Shown: positions 52,201-62,100, counted from the stretch's first letter. The stretch is DNA of 64,000 nt from Clusia tigrina (GCA_920105625.2 OV050033.1:93188280-93252279); one strand, 5' to 3'. The notes: generated by a model from the letters alone, not told the origin. Numbers and translations: made by a program.

Positions 52201-55060
52201 TTTACTGGAGCGTCATAAAACCTTGAAATTTTGTAACAATATAGTGCTCGAGCCTCCTGTCAATTTAAGCTAACGCTCAAATTGTGCTACCCTTGAGTCC
52301 CAAATCAAACACTGATAAAGCTTCAAATGGCCCTAACTTCTATACGGTACGTCCTACACCTATCAAAGTTTGCAACATACAAATGCTTGTAACTTTTTAC
52401 TGGAGCGTCATAAAACCTTGAAATTTTGTAACAATATAGTACTCGAGCCTCTTGTCAATTTAACCTATCGCTCAAAGCTGTGCTAACCTTGAGTCCCAAA
52501 TCAAACACTGATAAAGCTTCAAATGGCCCTAACTTCTATACGGTACGTCCTACACCTATCAAAGTTTGCAACATACAATTGCTTGTAACTTTTTACTGGA
52601 GCGTCATAAAACCTTGAAATTTTGTAACAATTAAGTACTCGAGCCTCTTGTCAATTTAAGCTATCGTTCAAAGCTGTGCTACCCTTGAGTCCCAAATCAA
52701 ACACTGATAAAACTTCAAATGGCCCTAACTTCTATACGGTACGTCCTACACCTATCAAAGTTTGCAACATATAAATGCTTGTAACTTTTTACTGGAGCGT
52801 CATAAAACCTTGAAATTTTGTAACAATTAAGTACTCGAGCCTCTTGTCAATTTAAGCTATCGCTCAAAGCTGTGCTACCCTTGAGTCCCAAATCAAACAC
52901 TGATAAAGCTTCAAATGGCCCTAACTTCTATACGGTACGTCCTACACCTATCAAAGTTTGCAACATACAAATGCTTGTAACTTTTTATTGGAGCGTCATA
53001 AAACCTTGAAATTTTGTAACAATAAAGTGCTCGAGCCTCTTGTCAATTTAACCTATCGCTCAAAGCTGTGCTACCCTTGAGTCCCAAATCAAACACTGAT
53101 AAATCTTCAAATGGCCCTAACTTCTATACGGTACGTCCTACACCTATCAAAGATTGCAACATATAAATGCTTGTAACTTTTTACTGGAGCGTCATAAAAC
53201 CTTGAAATTTTGTAACAATATAGTACTCGAGCCTCTTGTCAATTTAAGCTAACGCTCAAATTGTGCTACCCTTGAGTCCCAAATCAAACACTGATAAAGC
53301 TTCAAATGGCCCTAACTTCTATACGGTACGTCCTACACCTATCAAAGATTGCAACATATAAATGCTTGTAACTTTTTACTGGAGCGTCATAAAACCTTGA
53401 AATTTTGTAACAATATAGTACTCGAGCCTCTTGTCAATTTAAGCTAACGCTCAAAGCTGTGCTAACCTTGAGTCCCAAATCAAACACTCATAAAGCTTCA
53501 AATGGCCCTAACTTCTATACGGTACGTCCTACACCTATCAAAGTTTGCAACATACAATTGCTTGTAACTTTTTACTGGAGCGTCATAAAACCTTGAAATT
53601 TTGTAACAATTAAGTACTCGAGCCTCTTGTCAATTTAAGCTATCGCTCAAAGCTGTGCTACCCTTGAGTCGCAAATCAAACACTGATAAAACTTCAAATG
53701 GCCCTAACTTCTATACGGTACGTCCTACACCTATCAAAGTTTGCAACATATAAATGCTTGTAACTTTTTACTGGAGCGTCATAAAACCTTGAAATTTTGT
53801 AACAATTAAGTACTCGAGCCTCTTGTCAATTTAAGCTATCGCTCAAAGCTGTGCTACCCTTGAGTCCCAAATCAAACACTGATAAAACTTCAAATGGCCA
53901 TAACTTCTATACGGCACGTCCTACACCTATCAAATATTGCAACATACAAATGCTTGTAACTTTTTACTGGAGCGTCATAAAACCTTGAAATTTTTGTAAC
54001 AATATAGTACTCGAGCCTCTTGTCAATTTAAGCTAACGCTCAAAACTGTGCTACCCTTGAGTCCCAAATCAAACACTGATAAAGCTTCAAATGGCCCTAA
54101 CTTCTATACGGTACGTCCTACACCTATCAAAGTTTGCAACATATAAATGCTTGTAACTTTTTACTGGAGCGTCATAAAACCTTGAAATTTTGTAACAATT
54201 AAGTACTAGAGCCTCTTGTCAATTTAAGCTATCGCTCAAAGCTGTGCTACCCTTGAGTCCCAAATCAAACACTGATAAAACTTCAAATGGCCCTAACTTC
54301 TATACGGTACGTCCTACACCTATCAAAGATTGCAACATATAAATGCTTGTAACTTTTTACTGGAGCGTCATAAAACCTTGAAATTTTGTAACAATTAAGT
54401 ACTCGAGCCTCTTGTCAATTTAAGCTATCGATCAAAGCTGTGCTACCCTTGAGTCCCAAATCAATCACTGATAAAGCTTCAAATGGCCCTAACTTCTATA
54501 CGGTACGTCCTACACCTATCAAAGTTTGCAACATACTAATGCTTGTAACTTTTTACTGGAGCGTCATAAAACCTTGAAATTTTGTAGCAATAAAGTACTC
54601 GAGCCTCTTGTCAATTTAACCTATCGCTCACAGCTGTGCTAACCTTGAGTCCCAAATCAAACACGGATAAATCTTCAAATGGCCCTAACTTCTATACGGT
54701 ACGTCCTACACCTATCAAAGTTTGCAACATACAAATGCTTGTAACTTTTTACTGGAGCGTCATAAAACCTTGAAATTTTGTTACAATATAGTACTCGAGC
54801 CTCTTGTCAATTTAAGCTATCGCTCAAAGCTGTGCTACCCTTGAGTCCCAAATCAATCACTGATAAAGCTTCAAATGGCCCTAACTTCTGTACGGTACGT
54901 CCTACACCTATCAAAGTTTGCAACATACAAATGCTTGTAACTTTTTACTGGAGCGTCATAAAACCTTGAAATTTTGTAACAATTAAGTACTCGAGCCTCT
55001 TGTCAATTTAAGCTATCGCTCAAAGCTGTGCTACCCTTGAGTCCCAAATCAAACACTGAT
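49222..55060. repeat. Block with 25-monomer-spaced duplication
   Basis: About five monomers at 49222-50150 recur at about 54130-55060: gtactagagcc (49295 and 54204, offset 4909 bp), tatcgatcaaag, caatcactg, catactaatgc, ttttgtagcaat, gctcacagctg, and ttctgtacgg. The region between holds monomers of the first 12-monomer set (50270-51720) and a third copy of the second set (51831-54110, 4909 bp after 46922). The extra nine bases over 25 monomers come mainly from a 10-bp insertion at about 51250. Confidence 0.75.
51250..51259. other. 10-bp insertion in a monomer
   Basis: Where related monomers (for example near 41641 and 43988) read tgtaacaataaagtac, this one reads tgtaacaattcaaatcaataaagtac. 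The extra ten bases resemble the caaatcaa found elsewhere in the monomer, so they may be a templated slip. The exact left edge is ambiguous by one or two bases. Confidence 0.8.
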
Positions 55061-57014
55061 AAAACTTCAAATGGCCCTAACTTCTATACGGTACGTCCTA
55101 CACCTATCAAAGTTTGCAACATATAAATGCTTGTAACTTTTTACTGGAGCGTCATAAAACCTTGAAATTTTGTAACAATTAAGTACTCGAGCCTCTTGTC
55201 AATTTAAGCTATCGCTCAAAGCTGTGCTACCCTTGAGTCCCAAATCAAACACTGATAAAACTTCAAATGGCCCTAACTTCTATACGGTACGTCCTACACC
55301 TATCAAAGATTGCAATATATAAATGCTTGTAACTTTTTACTGGAGCGTCATAAAACCTTGAAATTTTGTAACAATTAAGTACTCGAGCCTCTTATCAATT
55401 TAAGCTATCGCTCAAAGCTGTGCTACCCTTGAGTCCCAAATCAAACACTGATAAAGCTTCAAATGGCCCTAACTTCTATACGGTACGTCCTACACCTATC
55501 AAAGAATGCAACATATAAATGCTTGTAACTTTTTACTGGAGCTTCATAAAACCTTGAAATTTTGTAACAATTAAGTACTCGAGCCTCTTGTCAATTTAAG
55601 CTATCGCTCAAAGCTGTGCTACCTTTGAGTCCCAAATAAAACACTGATAAAGCTTCAAATGGCCCTAACTTCTATACGCTACGTCCTACACCTATCAATG
55701 TTTGCAACATACAAATGCTTGAAACTTTTTACTGGAGCGTCATAAAACCTTGACATTTTGTAACAATATAGTACTCGAGCCTCTTGTCAATTTAACCTAT
55801 CGCTCAAAGCTGTGCTAACCTTGAGTCCCAAATCAAACACTGATAAAACTTCAAATGGCCCTAACTTCTATACGGTACGTCCTACACCTATCAAAGTTTG
55901 CAACATACAAATGCTTGTAACTTTTTACTGGAGCGTCATAAAACCTTGAAATTTTGTAACAATAAAGTACTCGAGGCTCTTGTCAATTTAAGCTATCGCT
56001 CAAAGCTGTGCTACCCTTGAGTCCCAAATCAAACACTGATAAAGCTTCAAATGGCCCTAACTTCTATACGGTACGTCCTACACCTATCAAAGTTTGCCAC
56101 ATATAAATGCTTGTAACTTTTTACTGGAGCGTCATAAAACCTGGAAATTTTGTAACAATAAAGTACTTGAGCCTCTTGTCAATTTAAGCTATCGCTCAAA
56201 GCTGTGCTACCCTTGAGTCCCAAAGCAAATACTGATAAAACTTCAAATGGCCCTAAATTCTATACGGTACGTCCTACACCTGTCAAAGTTTGCAACATAC
56301 AAATGCTTGTAAGTTTTTACTGGAGCGTCATAAAACCTTGAAATTTTGTAACAATAAAGTACTCGAGCCTCTTGTCAATTTAAGCTATCGCTCAAAGCTG
56401 TGCTACCCTTGAGTCCCAAATCAAACACTGATAAAAATTCAAATGGCCCTAACTTCTATACGGTACGTCCTACACCTATCAAAGTTTGCAACATACAAAT
56501 GCTTGTAACTTTTTACTGGAGCGTCATTAAAGCTTGAAATTTTGTAACAATAAAGTACTCGAGCCTCTTGTCAATTTAAGCTATCGCTCAAAGCTATGCT
56601 ACCCTTGAGTCCCAAATCAAACACTTATAAGATTTCAAATGGCCCTAACTTCTATACGGTATGTCCTCCACATATCAAAGTTTGCAACAAACAAATTCTT
56701 GTAACTTTTTACTGGAGCGTCATAAAACCTTGAAATTTTGTAACAATAAAGTACTCGAGCCTCTTGTCAATTTAAGCTATCGCTCAAAGCTGGGCTACCC
56801 TTGAGTCCCAAATCAAACACTGATAAAGCTTCAAATGGCCCTAACTTCTATACGGTACATTCTACACCTATCAAAGTTTGCAACATACAAATGCTTGTAA
56901 CTTTTTACTGGAGCGTCATAAAACCTTGAAATTTTGTATCAATAAAGTACTCGAGCCTCTTGTCAATTTAAGCTATCGCTCAAAGCTATGCTACCCCTGA
57001 TTCCCAAATCAAAC

Positions 57015-57035
57015 ACTGATAAAGTTATCAAAGTT
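57015..57035. other. 39-bp intra-monomer deletion junction
   Basis: The monomer reads gataaagttatcaaagtttg. A normal monomer has 39 more bases here, covering the aatggccctaacttctat and tacggtacgtcctacacc segments. These are among the best conserved parts of the family, so this monomer would lack any site they carry. The corresponding monomers at about 59540 and 62075 have only a 14-bp loss, so the two deletions differ. Confidence 0.85.
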
Positions 57036-57689
57036 TGCAACATGCAAATGCTTGTAACATTTTACTGCAGCGTCATAAAACCTTGAAATTTTGTAACAAT
57101 AAAGTACTCGAGCCTCTTGTCAATTTAAGCTATCGCTCAAAGCTATGCTACCCTTGAGTCCCAAATCAAACACTGATAAAACTTCAAATGTCCCTAACTT
57201 CTATACGGTACGTCCTACACCTATCAAAGTTTGCCACATATAAATGCTTGTAACTTTTTACTGGAGCGTCATAAAACCTTGAAATTTTGTAACAATAAAG
57301 TACTCGAGCCTCTTGTCAATTTAAGCTATCGCTCAAAGTTGTGCTACCCTTGAGTCACAAATCAAACACTGATAAAGCTTCAAATGGCTCTAACTTCTAT
57401 ACGGTACGTCCTACACCTATCACAGTTTGCAACATACAAATGCTTGTAATTTTTACTGGAGTGTCATAAAACCTTGAAATTTTGTAACAATAAATTACTC
57501 GAGCCTCTTGTCAATTTAAGCTATCGCTCAAAGCTGTGCTACCCTTGAGTCCCAAATCAAACACTGATAAAGCTTCAAATGGCTCTAACTTCTATACGGT
57601 ACGTCCTACACCTATCAAAGTTTGCAACATACAAATGCTTGTAACTTTTTACTGGAGCGTCATTAAACCTTGAAATTTTGTAACAATAA

Positions 57690-57693
57690 AGTA
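57690..57693. repeat. Left target-site duplication AGTA
   Basis: The bases AGTA directly precede the TG start of the inserted element and match the AGTA directly after its CA end (59066-59069). In an uninterrupted monomer this AGTA occurs once, as the first four bases of AGTACTCGAG. Four-base duplications are usual for Ty3/gypsy-type integrases. A five-base reading (AAGTA) is possible but would make the element end in AC. Confidence 0.9.
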
Positions 57694-57792
57694 TGTAACG
57701 ACTCTTTTCTATAGCTGGGGTAAAACTCAGCGGCTCGAGGGGTCGTATACAGAAAAATATGAAATCCTGTGTGTTAAATTAATTTCAACGTA

Positions 57793-57798
57793 TTTATT
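57793..57798 (-). promoter_or_regulatory. Possible poly(A) signal AATAAA (minus strand)
   Basis: On the minus strand the sequence reads ctaaataaatacg. It lies about 100 bp before the minus-strand end of the LTR, a usual place for the signal that ends R. I saw no AATAAA on the plus strand inside the LTR. A hexamer in AT-rich DNA can occur by chance. Confidence 0.45.
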
Positions 57799-57929
57799 TA
57801 GTGTATTGATTATGGACTCTTGTTAGTCCTTGCTCAAAACAATACTACTTCCTTAACTCTATACAAATCAACTTGCTTAGTGTATACTTGTTTGCCTGTC
57901 TCTACGTCCCGGTAAGTATGTGTCTCTGT

Positions 57930-57974
57930 GATTCAGTGGGAGAACGATTAAAAACCAGAGGCTCTCACTGAATC
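57930..57974. other. LTR hairpin 1 (stem type 1)
   Basis: Arms 57930-57942 (gattcagtgggag) and 57962-57974 (ctctcactgaatc) pair over 13 bp, with one G.T pair between 57939 and 57965. In a plus-strand RNA this is a G.U wobble; in a minus-strand RNA it is an A.C mismatch. The loop is aacgattaaaaaccagagg, 57943-57961. Confidence 0.85.
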
Positions 57975-57996
57975 CCTGTAGTCTCTGCCTGTGTAT

Positions 57997-58041
57997 AGCT
58001 TAGCAAGAAAACGATTAAAAACCAGAGGTTCTTGCTAAGCT
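57997..58041. other. LTR hairpin 2 (stem type 2)
   Basis: Arms 57997-58009 (agcttagcaagaa) and 58029-58041 (ttcttgctaagct) are perfectly complementary over 13 bp. The loop, 58010-58028, is identical to that of hairpin 1. Compared with hairpin 1, eight of the 13 left-arm bases differ, all by transitions, and the partner base pairs properly in each case. Confidence 0.88.
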
Positions 58042-58072
58042 TCCTAAGTCTCGGTTGCGTATGTGTCTCAGT

Positions 58073-58117
58073 GATTCAGTGGGAGAACGATTAAAAACCA
58101 GAGGCTCTCACTGAATC
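58073..58117. other. LTR hairpin 3 (stem type 1)
   Basis: Arms 58073-58085 and 58105-58117 have the same sequence as hairpin 1, including the single G.T pair. The loop 58086-58104 is identical. It is the tandem-duplicate of hairpin 1, 143 bp downstream. Confidence 0.85.
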
Positions 58118-58141
58118 CCTGTAGTCTCTGTCTGTGTATGA

Positions 58142-58182
58142 CTTAGCAAGAAAACGATTAAAAACCAGAGGTTCTTGCTAAG
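58142..58182. other. LTR hairpin 4 (stem type 2)
   Basis: Arms 58142-58152 (cttagcaagaa) and 58172-58182 (ttcttgctaag) pair perfectly over 11 bp. The loop 58153-58171 is identical to the other three. It matches hairpin 2 except that the outer two pairs are lost because the left flank reads gact in place of agct. Confidence 0.87.
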
Positions 58183-58270
58183 CTTTTTATGTTCGTATGG
58201 TACTTTGTAGAGCTGTTGCTAGTCAGGATGCTGGTGTCCGAAGAAGAGACCTACTGCCTGGGCTACGTGG

Positions 58271-58278
58271 TTTATATA
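58271..58278 (-). promoter_or_regulatory. Possible TATA box of the LTR (minus strand)
   Basis: On the minus strand this reads actatataaacc, with the canonical TATATAAA. A start about 25-30 bases downstream would put the RNA 5' end near 58245, so all four hairpins would lie in R, upstream of the AATAAA. Read on the plus strand the same bases give TTTATATAG, a weaker match, so orientation is not proven by this site alone. Confidence 0.5.
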
Positions 58279-58374
58279 GTCCCAGGTCGCAGCGGCTGAC
58301 ACATGTTGTTGTTCGCAGGCCACCGTTGTGTGATTTTACTTCCGTTGGCCAGTAGTCGATTGTTGTTATTGTGG

Positions 58375-58416
58375 CAGGCTTGTTGTTGTTGCAGTCAGGC
58401 TTGTTGGTGTTGCCGT
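58375..58416. repeat. 21-bp direct repeat, TTG-rich
   Basis: Two adjacent copies, 58375-58395 (starting caggcttgttgttgttg) and 58396-58416 (starting caggcttgttggtgttg), differ at two positions. They sit in a TTG-rich stretch (58350-58420), which reads CAA-rich on the minus strand. Such runs are common in LTRs and leaders; no function is assigned. Confidence 0.8.
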
Positions 58417-59065
58417 CTTTTGCCCTTGGGCCACCTTCAACTTCTGGCGGTCAGCCACCTCACTGCAACGGTCCCTGGTTAGCCTGCAGTATTGTTGCCT
58501 GCCAGCAGCGCTGTCCGGAATCCAATAGTGTTGTTGTTGTTAAATATTTAATTTAACTGCCAACCCTCATTTCCCTCTTGTGCTTTGTACTTGCCGGCCG
58601 TTGGCGTGGTGGTGGTTCTGTCGTTGTCCCTCTTGTGCTTCGCTCTCGTTTCTTCGTGTTGTTGGTGTAAGATTTCCGAGCGAGCGCACTCGGCAAATTC
58701 CACCGCTGAGTTCGTGCACTCACCTTCTCTTGTCCGGCATGTATTTGTTGTATTCCTCGTCGCTGTGTTTTTCCTCGCTCTTTGCAAGCATAGCGCTGAT
58801 TGACAAGATCGTTGGCTGTGCGTGAGGTTGCTTTTGTTGTAATCCTAGTTATTATTCCAACTGGTATAATATGCTGATGGTGATCTGTTCTCCCGCCACT
58901 GCTGCGCTGATTGGTTACAACGTATGTAATTTTTTCGTTAAATTTCTAATGCAGTTGTTTCGGTTCGGGTATTTTATCGTGATGTGTGTGTGTATATAGT
59001 TTCGTAGCGACTCTGTCATTTGTAGTGTTGGCCAAAATTTCCCACAGAAGATTTTAGTCCTCACA
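58417..59065. other. Remainder of LTR, probable U3
   Basis: In the minus orientation this would be most of U3, where promoter and enhancer elements would lie. It contains TTG/CAA-rich runs, GT-rich gtgtgtgtgtatatag near 58985, and overlapping short open frames on both strands. None of the frames has a recognisable domain, and they overlap each other in low-complexity DNA, so I do not call a gene. Confidence 0.6.
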
Positions 59066-59069
59066 AGTA
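59066..59069. repeat. Right target-site duplication AGTA
   Basis: AGTA directly follows the CA end of the element and continues as AGTACTCGAGCC, the normal satellite sequence. It matches 57690-57693 exactly, so the duplication has not decayed. Confidence 0.9.
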
Positions 59070-59545
59070 CTCGAGCCTCTTGTCAATTTAAGCTATCGCT
59101 CAAAGCTATGCTACCCTTGAATCCCAAATCAAACACTTATAAGATTTCAAATGGCCCTAACTTCTATACGGTATGTCCTCCACATATCAAAGTTTGCAAC
59201 AAACAAATTCTTGTAACTTTTTACTGGAGCGTCATAAAACCTTGAAATTTTGTAACAATAAAGTACTCGAGCCTCTTGTCAATTTAAGCTATCGCTCAAA
59301 GCTGGGCTACCCTTGAGTCCCAAATCAAACACTGATAAAGCTTCAAATGGCCCTAACTTCTATACGGTACATTCTACACCTATCAAAGTTTGCAACATAC
59401 AAATGCTTGTAACTTTTTACTGGAGCGTCATAAAACCTTGAAATTTTGTATCAATAAAGTACTCGAGCCTCTTGTCAATTTAAGCTATCGCTCAAAGCTA
59501 TGCTACCCTTGAGTCCCAAATCAAACACTGATAAAGTTTCAAATG

Positions 59546-59566
59546 GCTCTAACTTCTACACCTATC
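59546..59566. other. 14-bp intra-monomer deletion, copy 1
   Basis: The monomer reads ctaacttctacacctatc and lacks the 14 bases containing tacggtacgtcc. The break has CTA microhomology on both sides. The same deletion, with the same aatggctc and cttcttactgg variants around it, occurs near 62090, so it predates the 13-monomer-scale duplication that made the two copies. Confidence 0.85.
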
Positions 59567-62079
59567 AAAGTTTGCAACATACAAATGCTTGTAACTTCTT
59601 ACTGGAGCGTCATTAAACCTTGAAATTTTGTAACAATAAAGTACTCGAGCCTCTTGTCAATTTAAGCTATCGCTCAAAGCTATGCTACCCTTGAGTCCCA
59701 AATCAAACACTGATAAAACTTCAAATGTCCCTAACTTCTATACGGTACGTCCTACACCTATCAAAGTTTGCCACATATAAATGCTTGTAACTTTTTACTG
59801 GAGCGTCATAAAACCTTGAAATTTTGTAACAATAAAGTACTCGAGCCTCTTGTCAATTTAAGCTATCGCTCAAAGTTGTGCTACCCTTGAGTCACAAATC
59901 AAACACTGATAAAGCTTCAAATGGCTCTAACTTCTATACGGTACGTCCTACACCTATCACAGTTTGCAACATACAAATGCTTGTAATTTTTACTGGAGTG
60001 TCATAAAACCTTGAAATTTTGTAACAATAAATTACTCGAGCCTCTTGTCAATTTAAGCTATCGCTCAAAGCTGTGCTACCCTTGAGTCCCAAATCAAACA
60101 CTGATAAAGCTTCAAATGGCCCTAACTTCTATACGGTACGTCCTACACCTATCAAAGTTTGCAACATACAAATGCTTGTAACTTTTTACTGGAGCGTCAT
60201 TAAACCTTGAAATTTTGTAACAATAAAGTACTCGAGCCTCTTGTCAATTTAAGCTATCGCTCAAAGCTATGCTACCCTTGAATCCCAAATCAAACACTGA
60301 TAAAACTTCAAATGTCCCTAACTTCTATACGGTACGTCCTACACCTATCAAAGATTGCAACATATAAATGCTTGTAACTTTTTACTGGAGCGTCATAAAA
60401 CCTTGAAATTTTGTAACAATTAAGTACTCGAGCCTCTTATCAATTTAAGCTATCGCTCAAAGCTGTGCTACCCTTGAGTCCCAAATCAAACACTGATAAA
60501 GCTTCAAATGGCCCTAACTTCTATACGGTACGTCCTACACCTATCAAAGAATGCAACATATAAATGCTTGTAACTTTTTACTGGAGCTTCATAAAACCTT
60601 GAAATTTTGTAACAATTAAGTACTCGAGCCTCTTGTCAATTTAAGCTATCGCTCAAAGCTGTGCTACCTTTGAGTCCCAAATCAAACACTGATAAAGCTT
60701 CAAATGGCCCTAACTTCTATACGCTACGTCCTACACCTATCAATGTTTGCAACATACAAATGCTTGAAACTTTTTACTGGAGCGTCATAAAACCTTGACA
60801 TTTTGTAACAATATAGTACTCGAGCCTCTTGTCAATTTAACCTATCGCTCAAAGCTGTGCTAACCTTGAGTCCCAAATCAAACACTGATAAAACTTCAAA
60901 TGGCCCTAACTTCTATACGGTACGTCCTACACCTATCAAAGTTTGCAACAAACAAATGCTTGTAACTTTTTACTGGAGCGTCATAAAACCTTGAAATTTT
61001 GTAACAATAAAGTACTCGAGGCTCTTGTCAATTTAAGCTATCGCTCAAAGCTGTGCTACCCTTGAGTCCCAAATCAAACACTGATAAAAATTCAAATGGC
61101 CCTAACTTCTATACGGTACGTCCTACACCTATCAAAGTTTGCCACATATAAATGCTTGTAACTTTTTACTGGGGCGTCATAAAACCTGGAAATTTTGTAA
61201 CAATAAAGTACTTGAGCCTCTTGTCAATTTAAGCTATCGCTCAAAGCTGTGCTACCCTTGAGTCCCAAAGCAAATACTGATAAAACTTCAAATGGCCCTA
61301 AATTCTATACGGTACGTCCTACACCTGTCAAAGTTTGCAACATACAAATGCTTGTAAGTTTTTACTGGAGCGTCATAAAACCTTGAAATTTTGTAACAAT
61401 AAAGTACTCGAGCCTCTTGTCAATTTAAGCTATCGCTCAAAGCTGTGCTACCCTTGAGTCCCAAATCAAACACTGATAAAAATTCAAATGGCCCTAACTT
61501 CTATACAGTACGTCCTACACCTATCAAAGTTTGCAACATACAAATGCTTGTAACTTTTTACTGGAGCGTCATTAAAGCTTGAAATTTTGTAACAATAAAG
61601 TACTCGAGCCTCTTGTCAATTTAAGCTATCGCTCAAAGCTATGCTACCCTTGAGTCCCAAATCAAACACTTATAAGATTTCAAATGGCCCTAACTTCTAT
61701 ACGGTATGTCCTCCACATATCAAAGTTTGCAACAAACAAATTCTTGTAACTTTTTACTGGAGCGTCATAAAACCTTGAAATTTTGTAACAATAAAGTACT
61801 CGAGCCTCTTGTCAATTTAAGCTATCGCTCAAAGCTGGGCTACCCTTGAGTCCGAAATCAAACACTGATAAAGCTTCAAATGGCCCTAACTTCTATACGG
61901 TACATTCTACACCTATCAAAGTTTGCAACATACAAATGCTTGTAACTTTTTACTGGAGCGTCATAAAACCTTGAAATTTTGTATCAATAAAGTACTCGAG
62001 CCTCTTGTCAATTTAAGCTATCGCTCAAAGCTATGCTACCCTTGAGTCCCAAATCAAACACTGATAAAGTTTCAAATGG

Positions 62080-62100
62080 CTCTAACTTCTACACCTATCA
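62080..62100. other. 14-bp intra-monomer deletion, copy 2
   Basis: This is the same junction, ctaacttctacacctatc, as near 59556, followed by cttcttactgg. It differs from the first copy by actggaacgtc where the first has actggagcgtc. It marks this stretch as a HOR copy of the one right of the LTR. Confidence 0.85.

Larger units (their letters stand above)
1..57693. repeat. 196-bp satellite array, left part
   Basis: Monomers are joined head to tail without spacers. A reference monomer is 14578-14773, running from one CTCGAG to the next. Typical landmarks in order are CTCGAG (XhoI), a block ending in ttgagtcccaaatcaaac, AAGCTT (HindIII), cttctatacggtacgtcc, ttgcaacatacaaatg, ctttttactggagcgtc, and AGTACT (ScaI) overlapping the next CTCGAG. 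Marker spacings fit multiples of 196, with offsets of a few bases explained by visible small indels. Monomers differ at a modest number of positions, and many differences are shared in blocks, which is the mark of higher-order repeats. The array runs off the left edge. I saw no gene, RNA gene or microsatellite in it. A centromeric or pericentromeric location is an inference from array size and HOR structure. Confidence 0.98.
55061..57693. repeat. Distal satellite domain left of the LTR
   Basis: About 13 monomers related to those right of the inserted element. The marker cttatcaatt at 55391 recurs at 60436; after removing the element and one AGTA the offset is 3669 bp, which equals 19 monomers less 55 bp. 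The 55 bp are explained by visible deletions (39 bp near 57024, 14 bp near 59556, and one base at each of two gtaatttttac sites). Variants cttatcaatt, ggagcttcat and cttgaaac with ttgacattttg also appear near the left edge of the window but were not noticed together between 14 and 55 kb. Confidence 0.8.
57902..58185. repeat. 143-bp tandem repeat in the LTR
   Basis: Two copies, about 57902-58043 and 58044-58185, with corresponding points 143 bp apart (57930 and 58073; 57999 and 58142). They start ctacgtcccgg and ctaagtctcgg and end in ttcttgctaagctt. Each copy holds two hairpins, about 70 bp apart, with the same 19-nt loop. The order is therefore stem type 1, type 2, type 1, type 2, as if a unit of about 70 bp doubled, diverged, and the pair doubled again. 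Confidence 0.9.
57694..59065 (-). mobile_element. Solo LTR, probably Ty3/gypsy-like
   Basis: 1372 bp starting TGTAACGACTC and ending TCCTCACA, with a perfect AGTA duplication at each side. Removing it and one AGTA gives an intact satellite monomer, so the insertion is precise. There is no gag-pol interior and no second LTR, so it is best explained as what remains after recombination between two LTRs. Terminal TG...CA and a 4-bp duplication fit Ty3/gypsy elements; a BEL/Pao element (usually 5 bp) or a copia-like element is less likely. The minus strand is favoured because TATATAAA (near 58271-58278) precedes AATAAA (57793-57798) by about 470 bp, giving U3 about 820 bp, a long R and a short U5. 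The element is richer in GC and in TTG/CAA runs than the satellite. No close relative can be named from the sequence alone. Confidence 0.8.

Noticed and set aside
1..57693. CRISPR-like array.
   Set aside because: Repeats are 196 bp and directly adjoining, with no unique spacers and no cas genes; the sequence is a tandem satellite.
58548..58787. A 79-codon minus-strand frame and overlapping plus-strand frames (58371-58556, 58580-58825, 58585-58803) inside the LTR.
   Set aside because: They overlap one another on both strands in compositionally biased LTR DNA, have no recognisable domain, and lie in what would be U3. LTRs of this kind rarely encode protein.
57694..59065. The element length, 1372 bp, equals exactly seven satellite monomers.
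   Set aside because: The element has no similarity to the satellite and is defined by its own TG...CA ends and target duplication, so the equality is taken as coincidence.
57694..59065. Reading the insertion as a MITE, Helitron or DNA transposon.
   Set aside because: There are no long terminal inverted repeats (only TGT/ACA), the ends are TG...CA, and the duplication is 4 bp. A Helitron would give no duplication and would insert between A and T. A solo LTR explains all the end features.
57694..59065. A unique host gene or promoter island between two satellite arrays.
   Set aside because: The flanks join in phase within one monomer once one AGTA is removed, so this is an insertion and not a genomic boundary. 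No coding domain was found.
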